A stretch of 17,401 bases of DNA from an uncultured Pedobacter sp. (GCA_946478755.1 CAMLDJ010000099.1:1-17401); one strand, 5' to 3'. Numbered from the stretch's first letter, positions 1 to 7,837 are shown. Made by a program: numbers and translations. The notes: generated by a model not told the origin, from the sequence alone.

Positions 1-728
1 TGTTGTTCGGGAAGCAGGGAATAAAAATCATTGTAGTTGAGTTCGTTGTTTTTGAAGGCAGCGAAAAAAGAATAAATGCCTGCTTTAGACAGTTCGTTTT
101 GATATCTGTTGGTGCCCGAATCAGCGTACGAGTTGCTTAGCAAGAGGGGATAGGCTATGGTGAGGATTAGTAATACTCCAGAGATCAGCATTCTTTTCGT
201 AAATGGTGTACCCGGCCGGAAAGAATACCGGAATACCTTATTCCTGGCAAAGAGCCAGACGAAAGCCAGTGCCAGCAAGAACACGCCACCTATCAATAAG
301 GGCAGTGGATACGATTCATTGATATTATTGACCACTTCATAGGTATAGATCAGGTAATCTACTGCAATGAAATTAAATCTGCTTTCAAACTCCTGCCAGA
401 AAGTGAGCTCAGCGAAAAATGAAAAGAAAGAGATCAGCAGCACCAGGAACAGCCAGATATAGGTCAATATTTTATTTCCTATGGCACCCGACCACCTATC
501 GGGCAGCAGCAGTAGGTACAGGTTGTATAAGGCTGTTAAAAACAAGCCTACTCCAATGTCATATACCAACCCCAATAAATAAATTTTGAACACTCCTGTT
601 ACGCTAAAATCTGCCTTGGGTATAGATATGGCTAATAATGCAGTCCTGATAAGGAAGGAGATAACAATAAAAACTATAAAAAATGAAAGCAGAAGACAAT
701 ACCTGCCTTTAAATATTCGGTTAAGCAT
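1..728 (-). CDS. LTA synthase / MdoB-like alkaline-phosphatase-superfamily membrane protein (N-terminal part, truncated by window edge)
   Basis: Reading the minus strand from the ATG at 728-726 gives 242 codons with no stop up to the window edge. The visible part is the membrane domain: hydrophobic segments at about residues 10-34, 46-75, 87-107, 142-161 and 179-197. The stretch FNFIAVDYLIYTYEVVNNI (about 118-136) and the later NELSKAGIYSFFAAFKNNEL (about 211-230) resemble Bacteroidota LTA-synthase/phosphoglycerol-transferase-like proteins. In that family a 5-TM N-terminal domain precedes an extracytoplasmic sulfatase-like catalytic domain that transfers or cleaves phospho-headgroups. Here the catalytic domain lies outside the window, so the substrate cannot be judged. 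The gene starts only 39 bp after the histidine kinase stop codon, in the same direction. It is therefore probably the third gene of a regulator-kinase-enzyme operon and may be a target of that system. Family assignment is fairly sure; function is inferred. Confidence 0.82.
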   Translation of the reverse strand, partial: MLNRIFKGRYCLLLSFFIVFIVISFLIRTALLAISIPKADFSVTGVFKIYLLGLVYDIGVGLFLTALYNLYLLLLPDRWSGAIGNKILTYIWLFLVLLISFFSFFAELTFWQEFESRFNFIAVDYLIYTYEVVNNINESYPLPLLIGGVFLLALAFVWLFARNKVFRYSFRPGTPFTKRMLISGVLLILTIAYPLLLSNSYADSGTNRYQNELSKAGIYSFFAAFKNNELNYNDFYSLLPEQ

Positions 729-767
729 ATATGGGTTATATCCGCAAGTATAATTCTAAATTTTGAA

Positions 768-2084
768 TTAATTCTGAATTTTTTCCATCGGCACATGAGA
801 CCCTGCTTTGGCAAATTTTACTGTAAATACATGGTTATTGTCTGTAAAATCATAGCTGATATCCCATTGGTAACGAAGGCATATTTCCTTCACAATAGAA
901 AGTCCCAGTCCGCTACCCGGCGTTAACCTGGAAGCCGAACTGAAACGTTTGAACAGCTTTTCTGATTGCAATGCTACACTGCCGGGATTGGCAACTATTA
1001 AAGTGTTTTCTATTAGCGCGATACTAATATGTGCGGGGTGTAGGCTATGCCTGATGGCATTCATTATCAAATTGGTGAGCAGGCTTTCCGTTAATATTTT
1101 ATTGGCCTGAACACTTACTTCTGCCTGAACATCAAGATGAAGGGTCACTTCTTCTTCAAAATCAGAAAAAAGGAAATGCATTTCCTTTAATATCAATGCA
1201 ACATCAATAAGCTCTTTGTCAAGGAACTGCTGATTTTCAATTTTAGCCAGCAATAATAAGTTTTTGTTGATCCTGGAAACCCTTGACAAAGCATTCTGGA
1301 TCTTTTCGATCAGTGCTGCCTGTTCACCCGTAATTTCACTGTCCTGGAAAAGTATGTCCAGCTTGGACTGTATAATGGCCAGCGGGGTTTGCAATTCATG
1401 TGCTGCATTCTCTACAAACTCTTTCTGGTGGCGATAAGCGGCAATGTTACTTTCGACGAGATTACTGATGCTCATATTCATTTCGTCAAATTCCATGATC
1501 CCGTTAGGCTCAAAAGCAATCTGCTTTTGTTTATTAAGATCAAAGGCTTTGATCTTTTCCAGGGTCTGATAAAATGGCTGCCAAAGCCTGGCGGAAATCC
1601 GTTTATTCAACCTGATAAAGCCGATGAAAAGAACGATGAAGAAACCAACGGTAATGGCCGTAATGGCAGCAATAGTCTCGTAGCTTTCTTCGACATTGGT
1701 TTCAATGGTGAGACTGTAGGCTTTGTCGTTAATGGTAAAATAGGTGATTAATCCATTGAACCTGTCATAGCCTTTGCTGGGGATGTATTTATTTTTGCGA
1801 TAAATGTTGTAGGTACTATCTGGCTTTACAGCCGTGGCTGGCTGCAGTTTGGTCTCGGGCTGCAGCTTGTTCCAGAGCCAAACGCTGTTAGCGACCTGCT
1901 CGTCGTTTAATTTCATGGAAATTATGTTTTCCTTTGTACTTGCTGCCACGATCTGGTTGTGTGCATTGACTTCATGGATCCATATCCAGTCAATCATCAA
2001 AAAATAAACAGGAATGCTGCATGATAACACAACAAATGCATAAATGATAAAGGCTTTTAGCGGCTTATTCAGTAGCTTAATCAT
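768..2084 (-). CDS. Sensor histidine kinase of a two-component system
   Basis: This is an inner-membrane sensor kinase. The preferred start (MIKLLNKPLK) forms an ATGA overlap with the stop codon of the response regulator; an ATG at 2093 would add three residues. Counting from that longer start, TM1 lies at about 14-36, an extracytoplasmic region at 40-138, and TM2 at about 141-161. The HisKA H-box ENAAHELQTPLA has phospho-acceptor His232. The N-box NLIMNAIRHS is at 341-350 and the G2 box GSGLGLSIV at 393-401. The G1 position reads VANPGS rather than the usual D-x-G. The sensor region has no Cys and only His41, His45 and Met60 as soft-metal ligands, so a direct copper-sensing role is unlikely. 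Translational coupling to the regulator indicates a matched pair. The signal is unknown; neighbouring lipid-headgroup enzymes suggest envelope stress. Confidence 0.93.
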   Translation of the reverse strand: MIKLLNKPLKAFIIYAFVVLSCSIPVYFLMIDWIWIHEVNAHNQIVAASTKENIISMKLNDEQVANSVWLWNKLQPETKLQPATAVKPDSTYNIYRKNKYIPSKGYDRFNGLITYFTINDKAYSLTIETNVEESYETIAAITAITVGFFIVLFIGFIRLNKRISARLWQPFYQTLEKIKAFDLNKQKQIAFEPNGIMEFDEMNMSISNLVESNIAAYRHQKEFVENAAHELQTPLAIIQSKLDILFQDSEITGEQAALIEKIQNALSRVSRINKNLLLLAKIENQQFLDKELIDVALILKEMHFLFSDFEEEVTLHLDVQAEVSVQANKILTESLLTNLIMNAIRHSLHPAHISIALIENTLIVANPGSVALQSEKLFKRFSSASRLTPGSGLGLSIVKEICLRYQWDISYDFTDNNHVFTVKFAKAGSHVPMEKIQN

Positions 2085-2755
2085 ATTTCCCATTTATAAC
2101 CGTTCCCATACAGGGTTTTCAGATAGCTGCCACATCCGGCCTCCAATAGCTTTTTCTTTAGATTTTTAATGTGTGCATAGATAAAATCGTGGTTATCCAG
2201 CATGTCGGCCAGGTCGCCTGAAATATGCTCAGCTAAAGCACTTTTAGAGATTACCCGGTTTTTATTGCCGATAAAGAAAAGCAAAAGGTCTAGTTCCTTT
2301 TTAGTGAGCATGACGGCTTTGCCATGAACCGTTACCGATTTGGACAGCACATCTATTTTCAGTTCGTTCTGCTGGATGGTATTTGCATTGGCAAAGTTCC
2401 TGCGCCTGATTACCGAGTAAATCCTGGCCGCAAGTTCTGAAAGGTGAAATGGTTTGGCAAGGTAATCGTCGGCTCCGATCTGCAGGCCATTTATTTTATC
2501 TTCCAATGAATTTCTGGCTGAGATAATAATGACACCTTCTTCCTTGTTTTGAGCTTTAAGCAATTCAAGGATCTTCATGCCATTCCCACCGGGAAGCATG
2601 AGGTCTAGCAAAATGCAGTCGTAATTGTAATTATCAATCTTTTCCAGGGCTTGAGGATAATCTATGGCGAGTTCGCATAGATAATGTTGCGACGAAAGGT
2701 ACGCCACCATACTTGATGCCAGTTCCGCTTCGTCCTCAACAATTAATATTTTCAT
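2081..2755 (-). CDS. OmpR/PhoB-family response regulator
   Basis: A 224-residue DNA-binding response regulator of normal length. The receiver domain (about 1-115) starts MKILIVEDEAE with acidic residues Glu7, Asp8 and Glu9. The likely phosphorylated Asp51 is in ILLDLMLPGGNG, the switch Ser79 in IIISARNS, and Lys101 in the LAKPF motif. The C-terminal winged-helix effector domain covers about 125-224, with the family pattern LTKKELDLLLFF and a YGNGYKWEI ending. It is the partner of the kinase that overlaps its stop codon and is probably the first gene of the operon regulator-kinase-LTA-synthase-like protein. The 141-bp space upstream would hold its promoter. Target genes cannot be read from the sequence. 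The flanking PAP2 phosphatase and LTA-synthase-like genes are the obvious candidates by proximity. Confidence 0.95.
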   Translation of the reverse strand: MKILIVEDEAELASSMVAYLSSQHYLCELAIDYPQALEKIDNYNYDCILLDLMLPGGNGMKILELLKAQNKEEGVIIISARNSLEDKINGLQIGADDYLAKPFHLSELAARIYSVIRRRNFANANTIQQNELKIDVLSKSVTVHGKAVMLTKKELDLLLFFIGNKNRVISKSALAEHISGDLADMLDNHDFIYAHIKNLKKKLLEAGCGSYLKTLYGNGYKWEI

Positions 2756-2841
2756 CCGTATATAATTATTGATTATAGATTATTTTTTATTGGTATCAAT
2801 GAGCTCGCAAGCTCGGTTTGATTTTTAATGGTGATGAAGCT

Positions 2842-2885
2842 ATCATGATTTATTCATGCCACTGTGTATTTTTGAAAATCATGAT
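2842..2885. promoter_or_regulatory. Pair of identical ATCATGAT palindromes upstream of the response regulator
   Basis: In the 141-bp space between the PAP2 gene and the response regulator, the 8-bp palindrome ATCATGAT occurs at 2842-2849 and again at 2878-2885. The two copies are 36 bp apart, about three and a half helical turns. A short GC-containing stem (GAGCT/AGCTC, near 2802-2815) lies closer to the regulator start. The pair could be an operator for the regulator or another factor. The sites are short and the region is AT-rich, so chance is a real possibility. No convincing -33/-7 promoter pair was found here. Confidence 0.2.
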
Positions 2886-2896
2886 GGTTTCACCGC

Positions 2897-3637
2897 CTAA
2901 AATCGCTTGATTAAACTGAAATTCAGATTCCCTTGTTGGTAGCCAGGACTAAAGACCATGTTCTGTGCTTTTCCCCGGAATATTTTTTGTTTAAGATAAG
3001 GATAAAGCAGGTAAGAAACTTTGGTTGATAAAATTCCAATTCCTGCACCTGCCACCACATCACTTACCCAATGTGCATTATTGTAAAGCCGTAAAATGCC
3101 AGTTCCCGTAGCCACCGCATAACCCGCGACGCCGTACCATACCGACTGATCTTTATATTCCTGGTATAGAAATTCTGCGCTCATAAAGGCGAAAGAGGTA
3201 TGGCCGGATGGAAAAGAATTGTCCGAGGCGCCATTGGGGCGTGTCCGCTGAGTCAAGGCTTTGATGCCGCCAACGCTAGCCTGGGCAATTACTGCAGACA
3301 TGAGCAGCATTGCACTGCGGTCGACCAGATTGTGCCTGGCTTTTACCCCTGCAAGATCAAGTCCGTACACCGCCACTGCAGGTGCATACCTTGTAAAATT
3401 GTCTACTTTCAGGGCAAAGGTTGGATGATCTTCCCGAAGTTCATTATTGGTGCTGTAATCAAGTCTTCTGATCACATTGTTCCCTGTAAGCGAGACCAGG
3501 CCGTAGCCAATGAAGACAGCAGGAACAATGAATGCCGCAGCTTTGGGCTTATTTTCTTTTAATGAAAGGCTATCCTGGGCAATGCCTAAAAGCGAATGAG
3601 AGAGCAGGATCAGCATACTAAAAAGATGTCTATTCAT
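2897..3637 (-). CDS. PAP2-superfamily phosphatase (type 2 phosphatidic acid phosphatase family)
   Basis: Membrane or exported acid phosphatase of the PAP2 family, which removes phosphate from lipids such as undecaprenyl pyrophosphate, phosphatidic acid or lipid A. Numbering from the chosen start, the tripartite active site is complete: KALTQRTRP (Lys126 to Pro133), PSGH (143-146), and RLYNNAHWVSD (Arg183, His189, Asp193). The start at 3637 was chosen because the protein then begins MNRHLFSMLILLSHSLLGIAQ, a convincing signal peptide. The longer reading frame from 3763 would add 42 residues with no domain character. It precedes the response regulator by 141 bp on the same strand and may belong to the same envelope-lipid functional group. 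Catalytic class is clear; the substrate cannot be told from sequence. Confidence 0.9.
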   Translation of the reverse strand: MNRHLFSMLILLSHSLLGIAQDSLSLKENKPKAAAFIVPAVFIGYGLVSLTGNNVIRRLDYSTNNELREDHPTFALKVDNFTRYAPAVAVYGLDLAGVKARHNLVDRSAMLLMSAVIAQASVGGIKALTQRTRPNGASDNSFPSGHTSFAFMSAEFLYQEYKDQSVWYGVAGYAVATGTGILRLYNNAHWVSDVVAGAGIGILSTKVSYLLYPYLKQKIFRGKAQNMVFSPGYQQGNLNFSLIKRF

Positions 3638-3782
3638 AGAAAGATCTGTTAATGTATTGTAAAAGTCTAAAATTACTAACGAATTATGAATAAAATCTGA
3701 ACTGGTGGTCATATAATTCATCGACATCTTTCCTTTTGTACGTTGATGAAGGTCAGATGTCAATTCGGTTTTGGGTATTATT

Positions 3783-4151
3783 TCAATTCACCGCGATATT
3801 GCTGGTTCTTGGCTTTGAAATGCCATCATTCTCCAGTAAACCTAATCCTTCAGTACGTGTGTTGTATCTAAAATAAGTGAATGTTTTATCATCATCGGTG
3901 CAGGCGATTATGATTTCATCTACTTTGTCAATACCTTTTTTGATATAAAAGTTTGTGAAAGAGATTTGATTGTCCATAAGTCTTTTCCTAACCTGAGACT
4001 CCAGCGCGCCATAATCGTAATGCCATTGTGGTTCAAAACTTTTGCTAATGATTTGCGCATTACCTTCAGGTCTGTTTATATAGCGCATAATCCTTATTGA
4101 GCCAAATATGACAAAAAGGGTAAGGCTGATTATTTGCCAGTTTCTATTCAC
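3783..4151 (-). CDS. Hypothetical small membrane-anchored protein
   Basis: A 122-residue protein that I do not recognise. It has a basic start (MNRNWQ) and one hydrophobic segment at about residues 6-23, then a soluble, mixed-charge remainder with no Cys pair, repeat or catalytic motif visible except a single Cys in the IIIACTDDDKTF stretch. It is probably anchored in the inner membrane with the C-terminal part outside the cytoplasm, or exported with an uncleaved signal. It lies upstream of the PAP2 gene on the same strand and is divergent from copA, with 153 bp between the two starts. Codon use looks like that of its neighbours, and the frame is free of stops and much longer than chance shadows on the opposite strand, so it is likely real. 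Confidence 0.6.
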   Translation of the reverse strand: MNRNWQIISLTLFVIFGSIRIMRYINRPEGNAQIISKSFEPQWHYDYGALESQVRKRLMDNQISFTNFYIKKGIDKVDEIIIACTDDDKTFTYFRYNTRTEGLGLLENDGISKPRTSNIAVN

Positions 4152-4240
4152 GTTACGGAGTTAATATTTATAATAAATTAAAGATGGTAAATTTATTAAT
4201 CAACCACAGCCCCCTCCAATCAGAATTTTATAAACAATTC

Positions 4241-4284
4241 ACAGAATCCTGTAAAACAGTCTGGCAATCGCTGGTGTATCTTTG
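4241..4284 (+). promoter_or_regulatory. copA promoter: Bacteroidota -7 element with an upstream inverted-repeat candidate operator
   Basis: TATCTTTG at 4277-4284 matches the Bacteroidota -7 consensus TAnnTTTG exactly and lies 20 bp before the copA ATG, giving a very short leader. No clear TTTG-type -33 element is present at the expected distance. Just upstream, 4241-4260 reads ACAG-AATC-CTGT-AAA-ACAG-T, so the half-sites ACAG and CTGT form two overlapping inverted repeats. This is a plausible site for a copper-responsive regulator or activator that would compensate for the weak -33 region. The -7 element is fairly secure; the operator is speculative. Confidence 0.5.
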
Positions 4285-4304
4285 TATAGTTAAACAAGTG
4301 GAAT

Positions 4305-6542
4305 ATGAACAATAATGTAGAAACGATTTCAATGCCGGTGCTGGGTATGTCCTGTGCGGCCTGTGCGGTGAGTGTTGAATCTATAATAGGCGCACAGCCC
4401 GGGGTGGAGAAAGCAGAAGTGAATTACGCATCTCAATCAGTCAGGGTCAGCTACGATCCCGATACCGTACAGCCTGAGGCCATGCAAAAAGCTGTTCAGT
4501 CTATCGGATACGATCTGATCCTGCAACAGGAAGGCGCTAAGGAATTGCAGGAAGAGGTGCAGCGGAATAATTACGAGGCCTTAAAAAACCGGATGATCTG
4601 GTCGCTCCTCTTAACCATTCCGGTAGTGATCATCGGCATGTTCTTTATGGGCATCCCCTACGGCAATTATTATATGATGGCCTTAACCACACCTGTGTTG
4701 TTCATTTTTGGACGGAATTTCTTTGTTAATGCCTGGAAACAGGGCAAACAAGGGAAAGCCAATATGGATACTTTAGTGGCTTTAAGTACAGGGATAGCCT
4801 ATATTTTTAGTGTCTTCAATACCTTTTATCCCGAATTCTGGCACAACAGGGGACTGCATCCCCATGTATATTTCGAAGCCGCTGCGGTGGTTATCGTTTT
4901 CATCATGCTCGGCAAGTTACTGGAAGAAAAGGCCAAGTCGAACACTTCCTCGGCCATTAAAAAACTGATCGGGCTCCAACCTAAACATGTGATCCTGATC
5001 ACGGAAGGTGGGGAAAAGGAAATTGCCCTTGCAGATGTGCAGGTGGGTGATCAACTCCTGGTACGCTCAGGAGAAAAAATCCCGGTGGATGGAGCAGTAT
5101 ATGAGGGCAATTCATTTGTAGATGAAAGTATGATTACCGGAGAGCCTGTGGCGGTGGCAAAAAAGGCAGACGACAAGGTATTCGCCGGAACGATTAATCA
5201 GAAAGGCAGCTTCAGATTTAAAGCGGAAAAAGTAGGTGGAGAAACCATGCTGGCCCAGATCATCAAACTGGTACAGGATGCGCAAGGTTCAAAAGCGCCG
5301 GTACAGAAGCTGGTGGATAAAATTGCAGGGATATTTGTACCAATAGTGATTTTAATTGCTATCATCAGCTTAGGTATATGGCTGTTGCTGGGTGGAGAAC
5401 ATGCCTTTACGCAAGGCCTGCTGGCTATGGTTACCGTTCTGGTCATTGCCTGCCCTTGCGCCCTGGGACTGGCGACGCCTACGGCAATTATGGTGGGCAT
5501 TGGCAAAGGCGCAGAAAATGGAATATTAATTAAAGATGCGGATGCGCTGGAGTCAGGTTACAAGGTAAATGCCGTCATCTTAGATAAAACAGGAACCATT
5601 ACCGAAGGTAAACCGGAAGTGACTCATGTGGAATGGGCGACTGAGCTGCCCAGGGATAAAGCCCTGCTGCAGGAGGTATTAATGGCTTTGGAACAATCCT
5701 CGGAACATCCTTTAGCCGAAGCAATAGTACGCAAGCTGAAAATGGATGGGGGAAAAAGCGCTGCGATAAGCGGTTTCGAAAGTCTGACAGGTACCGGAGT
5801 AAGGGCCGTATTTGAAGGCGAAAAGTATTGGGCTGGGAGTCATAAACTGGTAACTGCACAAAATGCGCAGATTTCTGAGGCATTGCAGGAACAGGTTCTT
5901 GTCCACCAGCAACTGGCACAAACCGTAATTTACTTTGGCAATGCTAACCTGGTCCTGGCTATTGCAGCCATTGCAGATCAGATTAAGGCAGGATCAGCTA
6001 AGGCGGTTGCTGCGTTGAAAAAGGGAGGCATTGAAGTGTATATGCTTACCGGTGATAATGAGCAAACTGCTGCTTCAATAGCAGCACAGGCTGGAATTGA
6101 TCACTTTCAGGCAGAAGTATTACCTTCAGATAAAGCCGATTTTGTAAAGCAATTGCAGGCAGAAGGAAAGGTAGTAGCCATGATCGGTGATGGTATAAAC
6201 GATAGTCAGGCACTGGCACAGGCCGATGTGTCAATTGCGATGGGGAAGGGGTCCGATATCGCCATTGATGTCGCTAAGATCACTTTGGTGTCTTCGGATC
6301 TGCAACAGGTACCCCGGGCGCTGCGCTTGTCAAGGTTCACCGTAAAAACCATTCGTCAGAACCTGTTCTGGGCATTTATCTACAACCTGATCGGCATTCC
6401 TATTGCCGCTGGATTGTTGTACCCTTTTAACGGATTCCTGTTAAACCCAATGATTGCCGGAGCGGCGATGGCCCTGAGTTCAGTATCGGTGGTAAGCAAC
6501 AGCCTTCGCTTGAAATTCGCAAAATTGAGTGCTGTGTCCTAG
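4305..6542 (+). CDS. copA: Cu(I)-exporting P1B-type ATPase CopA
   Basis: Inner-membrane pump that uses ATP to export Cu(I), and probably Ag(I), from cytoplasm to periplasm. The 745 residues hold one N-terminal HMA domain with GMSCAAC (Cys17, Cys20). The actuator motif TGE is at 279-281, and the transmembrane metal site CPC at 383-385. The phosphorylation motif DKTGT has Asp427, the P1B-specific His-Pro is at 468-469, TGDN at 582-585 and GDGIND at 628-633. Tyr693-Asn694 in TM7 and Met722...Ser725-Ser726 in TM8 match the residues that define the Cu(I) subgroup (P1B-1). Length is normal for a single-HMA CopA. It is followed by a small HMA protein that may feed it copper. The start is fixed by a -7 promoter element 20 bp upstream. 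Confidence 0.97.
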   Translation: MNNNVETISMPVLGMSCAACAVSVESIIGAQPGVEKAEVNYASQSVRVSYDPDTVQPEAMQKAVQSIGYDLILQQEGAKELQEEVQRNNYEALKNRMIWSLLLTIPVVIIGMFFMGIPYGNYYMMALTTPVLFIFGRNFFVNAWKQGKQGKANMDTLVALSTGIAYIFSVFNTFYPEFWHNRGLHPHVYFEAAAVVIVFIMLGKLLEEKAKSNTSSAIKKLIGLQPKHVILITEGGEKEIALADVQVGDQLLVRSGEKIPVDGAVYEGNSFVDESMITGEPVAVAKKADDKVFAGTINQKGSFRFKAEKVGGETMLAQIIKLVQDAQGSKAPVQKLVDKIAGIFVPIVILIAIISLGIWLLLGGEHAFTQGLLAMVTVLVIACPCALGLATPTAIMVGIGKGAENGILIKDADALESGYKVNAVILDKTGTITEGKPEVTHVEWATELPRDKALLQEVLMALEQSSEHPLAEAIVRKLKMDGGKSAAISGFESLTGTGVRAVFEGEKYWAGSHKLVTAQNAQISEALQEQVLVHQQLAQTVIYFGNANLVLAIAAIADQIKAGSAKAVAALKKGGIEVYMLTGDNEQTAASIAAQAGIDHFQAEVLPSDKADFVKQLQAEGKVVAMIGDGINDSQALAQADVSIAMGKGSDIAIDVAKITLVSSDLQQVPRALRLSRFTVKTIRQNLFWAFIYNLIGIPIAAGLLYPFNGFLLNPMIAGAAMALSSVSVVSNSLRLKFAKLSAVS

Positions 6543-6643
6543 TCTGTTGTCGCCTGGCCCTTAAACTGACCCCTTAAAGAAGCGATGTCTTAGCTTTTAA
6601 AATCTATCAAATTATAACATAACGACAAATAATCAGTAATATC

Positions 6644-6865
6644 ATGGAAACATTAAAATTTAAAACCAATATCAAATGCGGTGGATGTATAGCCACAGTT
6701 ACACCCGTTCTTAACAACATACCCGAAATCGCTAAATGGGAGGTGGATATCGATAATCCTGAAAAAATACTTACCCTGGAAACAAATGAACAGCTGGATG
6801 CAGAGACTGTGGTAAACGCACTTGAAAAGGTTGGTTATACCGCAACAGCGGAAACAAATGCATAA
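6644..6865 (+). CDS. Small cytosolic heavy-metal-associated (HMA) domain protein, CopZ-like
   Basis: A 73-residue protein consisting of a single ferredoxin-like HMA fold and no signal peptide, so cytosolic. The metal-binding loop is KCGGCIATV with Cys12 and Cys15, in place of the CxxC of MxCxxC in classic CopZ; the Met two residues before the first Cys is replaced by Ile. The rest (VDIDNPEKILTLE, VVNALEKVGYTA) fits the betaalphabetabetaalphabeta pattern. It follows copA by 101 bp and precedes a strong terminator, so it probably belongs to the copA transcript or has a weak promoter of its own (TAGCTTTT, 6591-6598). The likely role is buffering Cu(I) and delivering it to CopA. The ligand could be another soft metal, but the neighbourhood argues for copper. 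Confidence 0.88.
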   Translation: METLKFKTNIKCGGCIATVTPVLNNIPEIAKWEVDIDNPEKILTLETNEQLDAETVVNALEKVGYTATAETNA

Positions 6866-6904
6866 TTAGCTGCAGATTCAAAAACAAAAATAGCAACACG
6901 ATGT

Positions 6905-6948
6905 AAAAAAAGAACGGAATTATATAAGACTATTTCCGTTCTTTTTTT
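6905..6948. terminator. Strong intrinsic terminator after the copA-HMA unit
   Basis: A perfect 15-bp inverted repeat: the left arm (6905-6919, seven A then GAACGGAA) pairs with the right arm (6934-6948, TTCCGTTC then seven T) across a 14-nt loop. The A tract on one side and T tract on the other mean it could work in both directions. It separates the cytosolic copper genes from the exported copper proteins and efflux genes downstream. Confidence 0.85.
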
Positions 6949-6964
6949 CAATCTTTGATTCATA

Positions 6965-7363
6965 ATGAAAAGGACATTACTGACCATACTTGCCATTTTT
7001 TACCTGGGCGTTTCCAGCGGGGCAACCATGCACTTTCATTATTGCATGGGCGAACTGGTCAGTTGGGGCCTTGCCAAACAATCCGGTAAGGTCTGTGATT
7101 TCTGTGGAATGCCTAAGACCACCGCTAAAAAGAAATCCTGTTGCAAGGATGTGGAACAGCAGGCCAAGGTGGAGCAATCTCAAAAAGCCAATCCGCTCGT
7201 TTATAAATTTGATGCTTCCACATCAGCGATCATCCAGCCTGAATTGTACACCAACTACCAGGCCCCTACTCCTGTAAAAATCATCCGGGAAGCATGGAGC
7301 AATGCACCACCCGATGGACGGAAAATACCTGTCTACCTGAAAAACTGTACTTACAGAATATAA
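6965..7363 (+). CDS. HYC_CC_PP-type small exported cysteine-rich protein
   Basis: A 132-residue protein with an N-terminal hydrophobic segment (about residues 4-20) that is probably a signal peptide. It carries the three marks of a small Bacteroidota family known by its motif name: HYC in HFHYCMGE (25-27), CC in KSCCKD (59-60), and PP in NAPPDG (115-116). It also has a CDFC pair (44-47), His23, and a Cys near the C-terminus (128). The dense Cys and His content suggests a periplasmic or membrane-associated soft-metal ligand set. The function of the family is not established to my knowledge. Placement between a copper ATPase unit and copper efflux genes supports a copper role. It starts right after the terminator; a near-match -7 element (AATCTTTG, 6950-6957) lies very close to the ATG. 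Confidence 0.8.
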   Translation: MKRTLLTILAIFYLGVSSGATMHFHYCMGELVSWGLAKQSGKVCDFCGMPKTTAKKKSCCKDVEQQAKVEQSQKANPLVYKFDASTSAIIQPELYTNYQAPTPVKIIREAWSNAPPDGRKIPVYLKNCTYRI

Positions 7364-7465
7364 TACCACCTTCCTTTTTTTAATGCATAGCCTGTTTATG
7401 CTATCGCTATGGCTTTGCTTTAAGCCTTCAATTTTTATTTACAAATTTCTTTAAAACCAATTCAG

Positions 7466-7831
7466 ATGAAATCATTAAGAATTCTTTCGGTAGTCGCCCT
7501 GACTTTCCTTGGCAGTGCTGTATTTGCACAATCAAAAACAGAAAAAATTAACGTATCAGGTAACTGTGGCATGTGCAAAAAGAAGATCGAAACTGCACTG
7601 AAAGTACCTGGGGTAAATACAGCAGAATGGAATAAGACTACAAAAGTGCTGACGGTCAGTTACGATGCTGCTAAAATTACCAATGATCAGGTTCAGCAAA
7701 AAGTAGCAGCAGCGGGTTACGATACCCCGAAATTTAAAGCTTCGAAGGAAGCTTATGAAAGCCTGGACGATTGCTGTCAATACGATCGCGACAGCTCAGG
7801 AAAAAGCCCTGCTAAAGCAAAAACACATTAA
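7466..7831 (+). CDS. Exported HMA-domain metal-binding protein
   Basis: A 121-residue protein with a clear signal peptide (MKSLRILSVVALTFLGSAVFAQ, cleavage probably near residue 21-22), then one HMA domain with metal loop GNCGMCKKK (Cys34, Cys37). Beyond the domain is a short tail with a Cys-Cys pair (103-104) in LDDCCQYDRD and a basic, His-ending C-terminus. Unlike the 73-residue HMA protein upstream, this one acts outside the cytoplasm. Being just before the RND genes, it probably binds Cu(I) exported by CopA and may hand it to the CusB/CusA side, much as CusF does in enterobacteria, though the fold is unrelated to CusF. The role is inferred from location and motif. Confidence 0.88.
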   Translation: MKSLRILSVVALTFLGSAVFAQSKTEKINVSGNCGMCKKKIETALKVPGVNTAEWNKTTKVLTVSYDAAKITNDQVQQKVAAAGYDTPKFKASKEAYESLDDCCQYDRDSSGKSPAKAKTH

Positions 7832-7837
7832 GCGTAG

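Noticed and set aside
768..2084. Reading the two-component system as a CusRS copper sensor for the adjacent cus genes
   Set aside because: The sensor loop has no Cys and very few Met or His residues, the genes are separated from copA by two unrelated genes, and they are transcribed the other way.
3638..3763. Extended N-terminus of the PAP2 protein
   Set aside because: The 42 extra residues have no family resemblance and bury a good signal peptide; the internal ATG at 3637 is the better start.
7364..7465. Terminator between the HYC_CC_PP and exported HMA genes
   Set aside because: Only a 5-bp stem (GGCTT/AAGCC, 7411-7426) followed by a mixed T/A stretch is present, too weak to call.
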